Source: Desulfobacteraceae bacterium
GTDB taxonomy: Bacteria; Desulfobacterota; Desulfobacteria; Desulfobacterales; Desulfosalsimonadaceae
Assembly (NCBI GenBank): GCA_024636355.1
Contig: JAGXHH010000221.1
Location: 1-5,725, forward strand
Length of the DNA stretch: 5,725 bases
Direction of reading: 5' to 3'
Shown one piece after another: positions 5,681 to 5,725 of the stretch. A model generated the notes under the pieces. It saw only the letters and a list, made by a program, of their open reading frames with translations, was not told where the DNA came from and made no database searches. The stretch's first letter is position 1, and each line of letters opens with the position of its first letter. A program made the position numbers and the translations under genes.

Positions 5681-5725
5681 AGAATCCAGAAGCCAGGAGG
5701 AAGGAAGAATCCAGAATCCAGAATC
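5681..5725. repeat. Degenerate heptanucleotide tandem repeat, cut by the window end
   Basis: Starting 8 bases after the acyl-CoA dehydrogenase stop, the unit AGAATCC occurs at 5681-5687, 5706-5712 and 5713-5719, and as AGAATC at 5720-5725. A variant AGAAGCC lies at 5688-5694. The interruption at 5695-5705 is purine-rich (AGGAGGAAGGA). One strand is almost pure A/G plus CC, with no open frame or hairpin. The array probably continues beyond the window; its full length is unknown. Confidence 0.7.

Overview
The window is bacterial chromosomal DNA with six protein-coding genes and short intergenic gaps. The best guess for the host is a Desulfobacterota (former Deltaproteobacteria) sulfate reducer or close relative. 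This is inferred from three things: the 383-residue two-domain 3-hydroxyacyl-CoA dehydrogenase beside a ~600-residue acyl-CoA dehydrogenase, clear AGGAG-type ribosome binding sites, and a degenerate heptanucleotide repeat after the last gene. No rRNA, tRNA, transposase, integrase, CRISPR array or phage gene is visible.

Left part (1-1679). A small flavin-reductase-like protein of the pyridoxamine 5'-phosphate oxidase superfamily is encoded on the minus strand (68-445), with a candidate hairpin terminator just past its stop. It is divergent from a HAD-IB phosphatase of the MtnX-like group (611-1273, plus). The 165-base gap between them holds two A+T-rich palindromes sharing the half-site GTTTTA. 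The phosphatase converges, with 4 bases between stop codons, on a DUF2267 protein (1278-1679, minus). Upstream of that gene are a perfect TTGACA -35 box and a perfect 7-7-7 inverted repeat that would sit across the transcription start.

Middle (1680-2628). A small CoA-binding Rossmann protein of the YccU type (1904-2347, plus) stands alone. The 281-base gap after it carries overlapping hairpins, a perfect 14-base palindrome of TetR-operator type, and a candidate promoter for the next two genes.

Right part (2629-5725). A 3-hydroxyacyl-CoA dehydrogenase and an acyl-CoA dehydrogenase are co-directional, 74 bases apart, and probably form an operon for beta-oxidation of a fatty or carboxylic acid. 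They cover the two oxidation steps; the enoyl-CoA hydratase and thiolase would have to be outside the window. The window ends inside a short heptanucleotide repeat tract that starts 8 bases after the acyl-CoA dehydrogenase stop.

Overall this looks like ordinary metabolic chromosome. I do not see a new defence, mobile or biosynthetic system. The points most worth a second look are the regulatory palindromes and the terminal repeat, not the genes.
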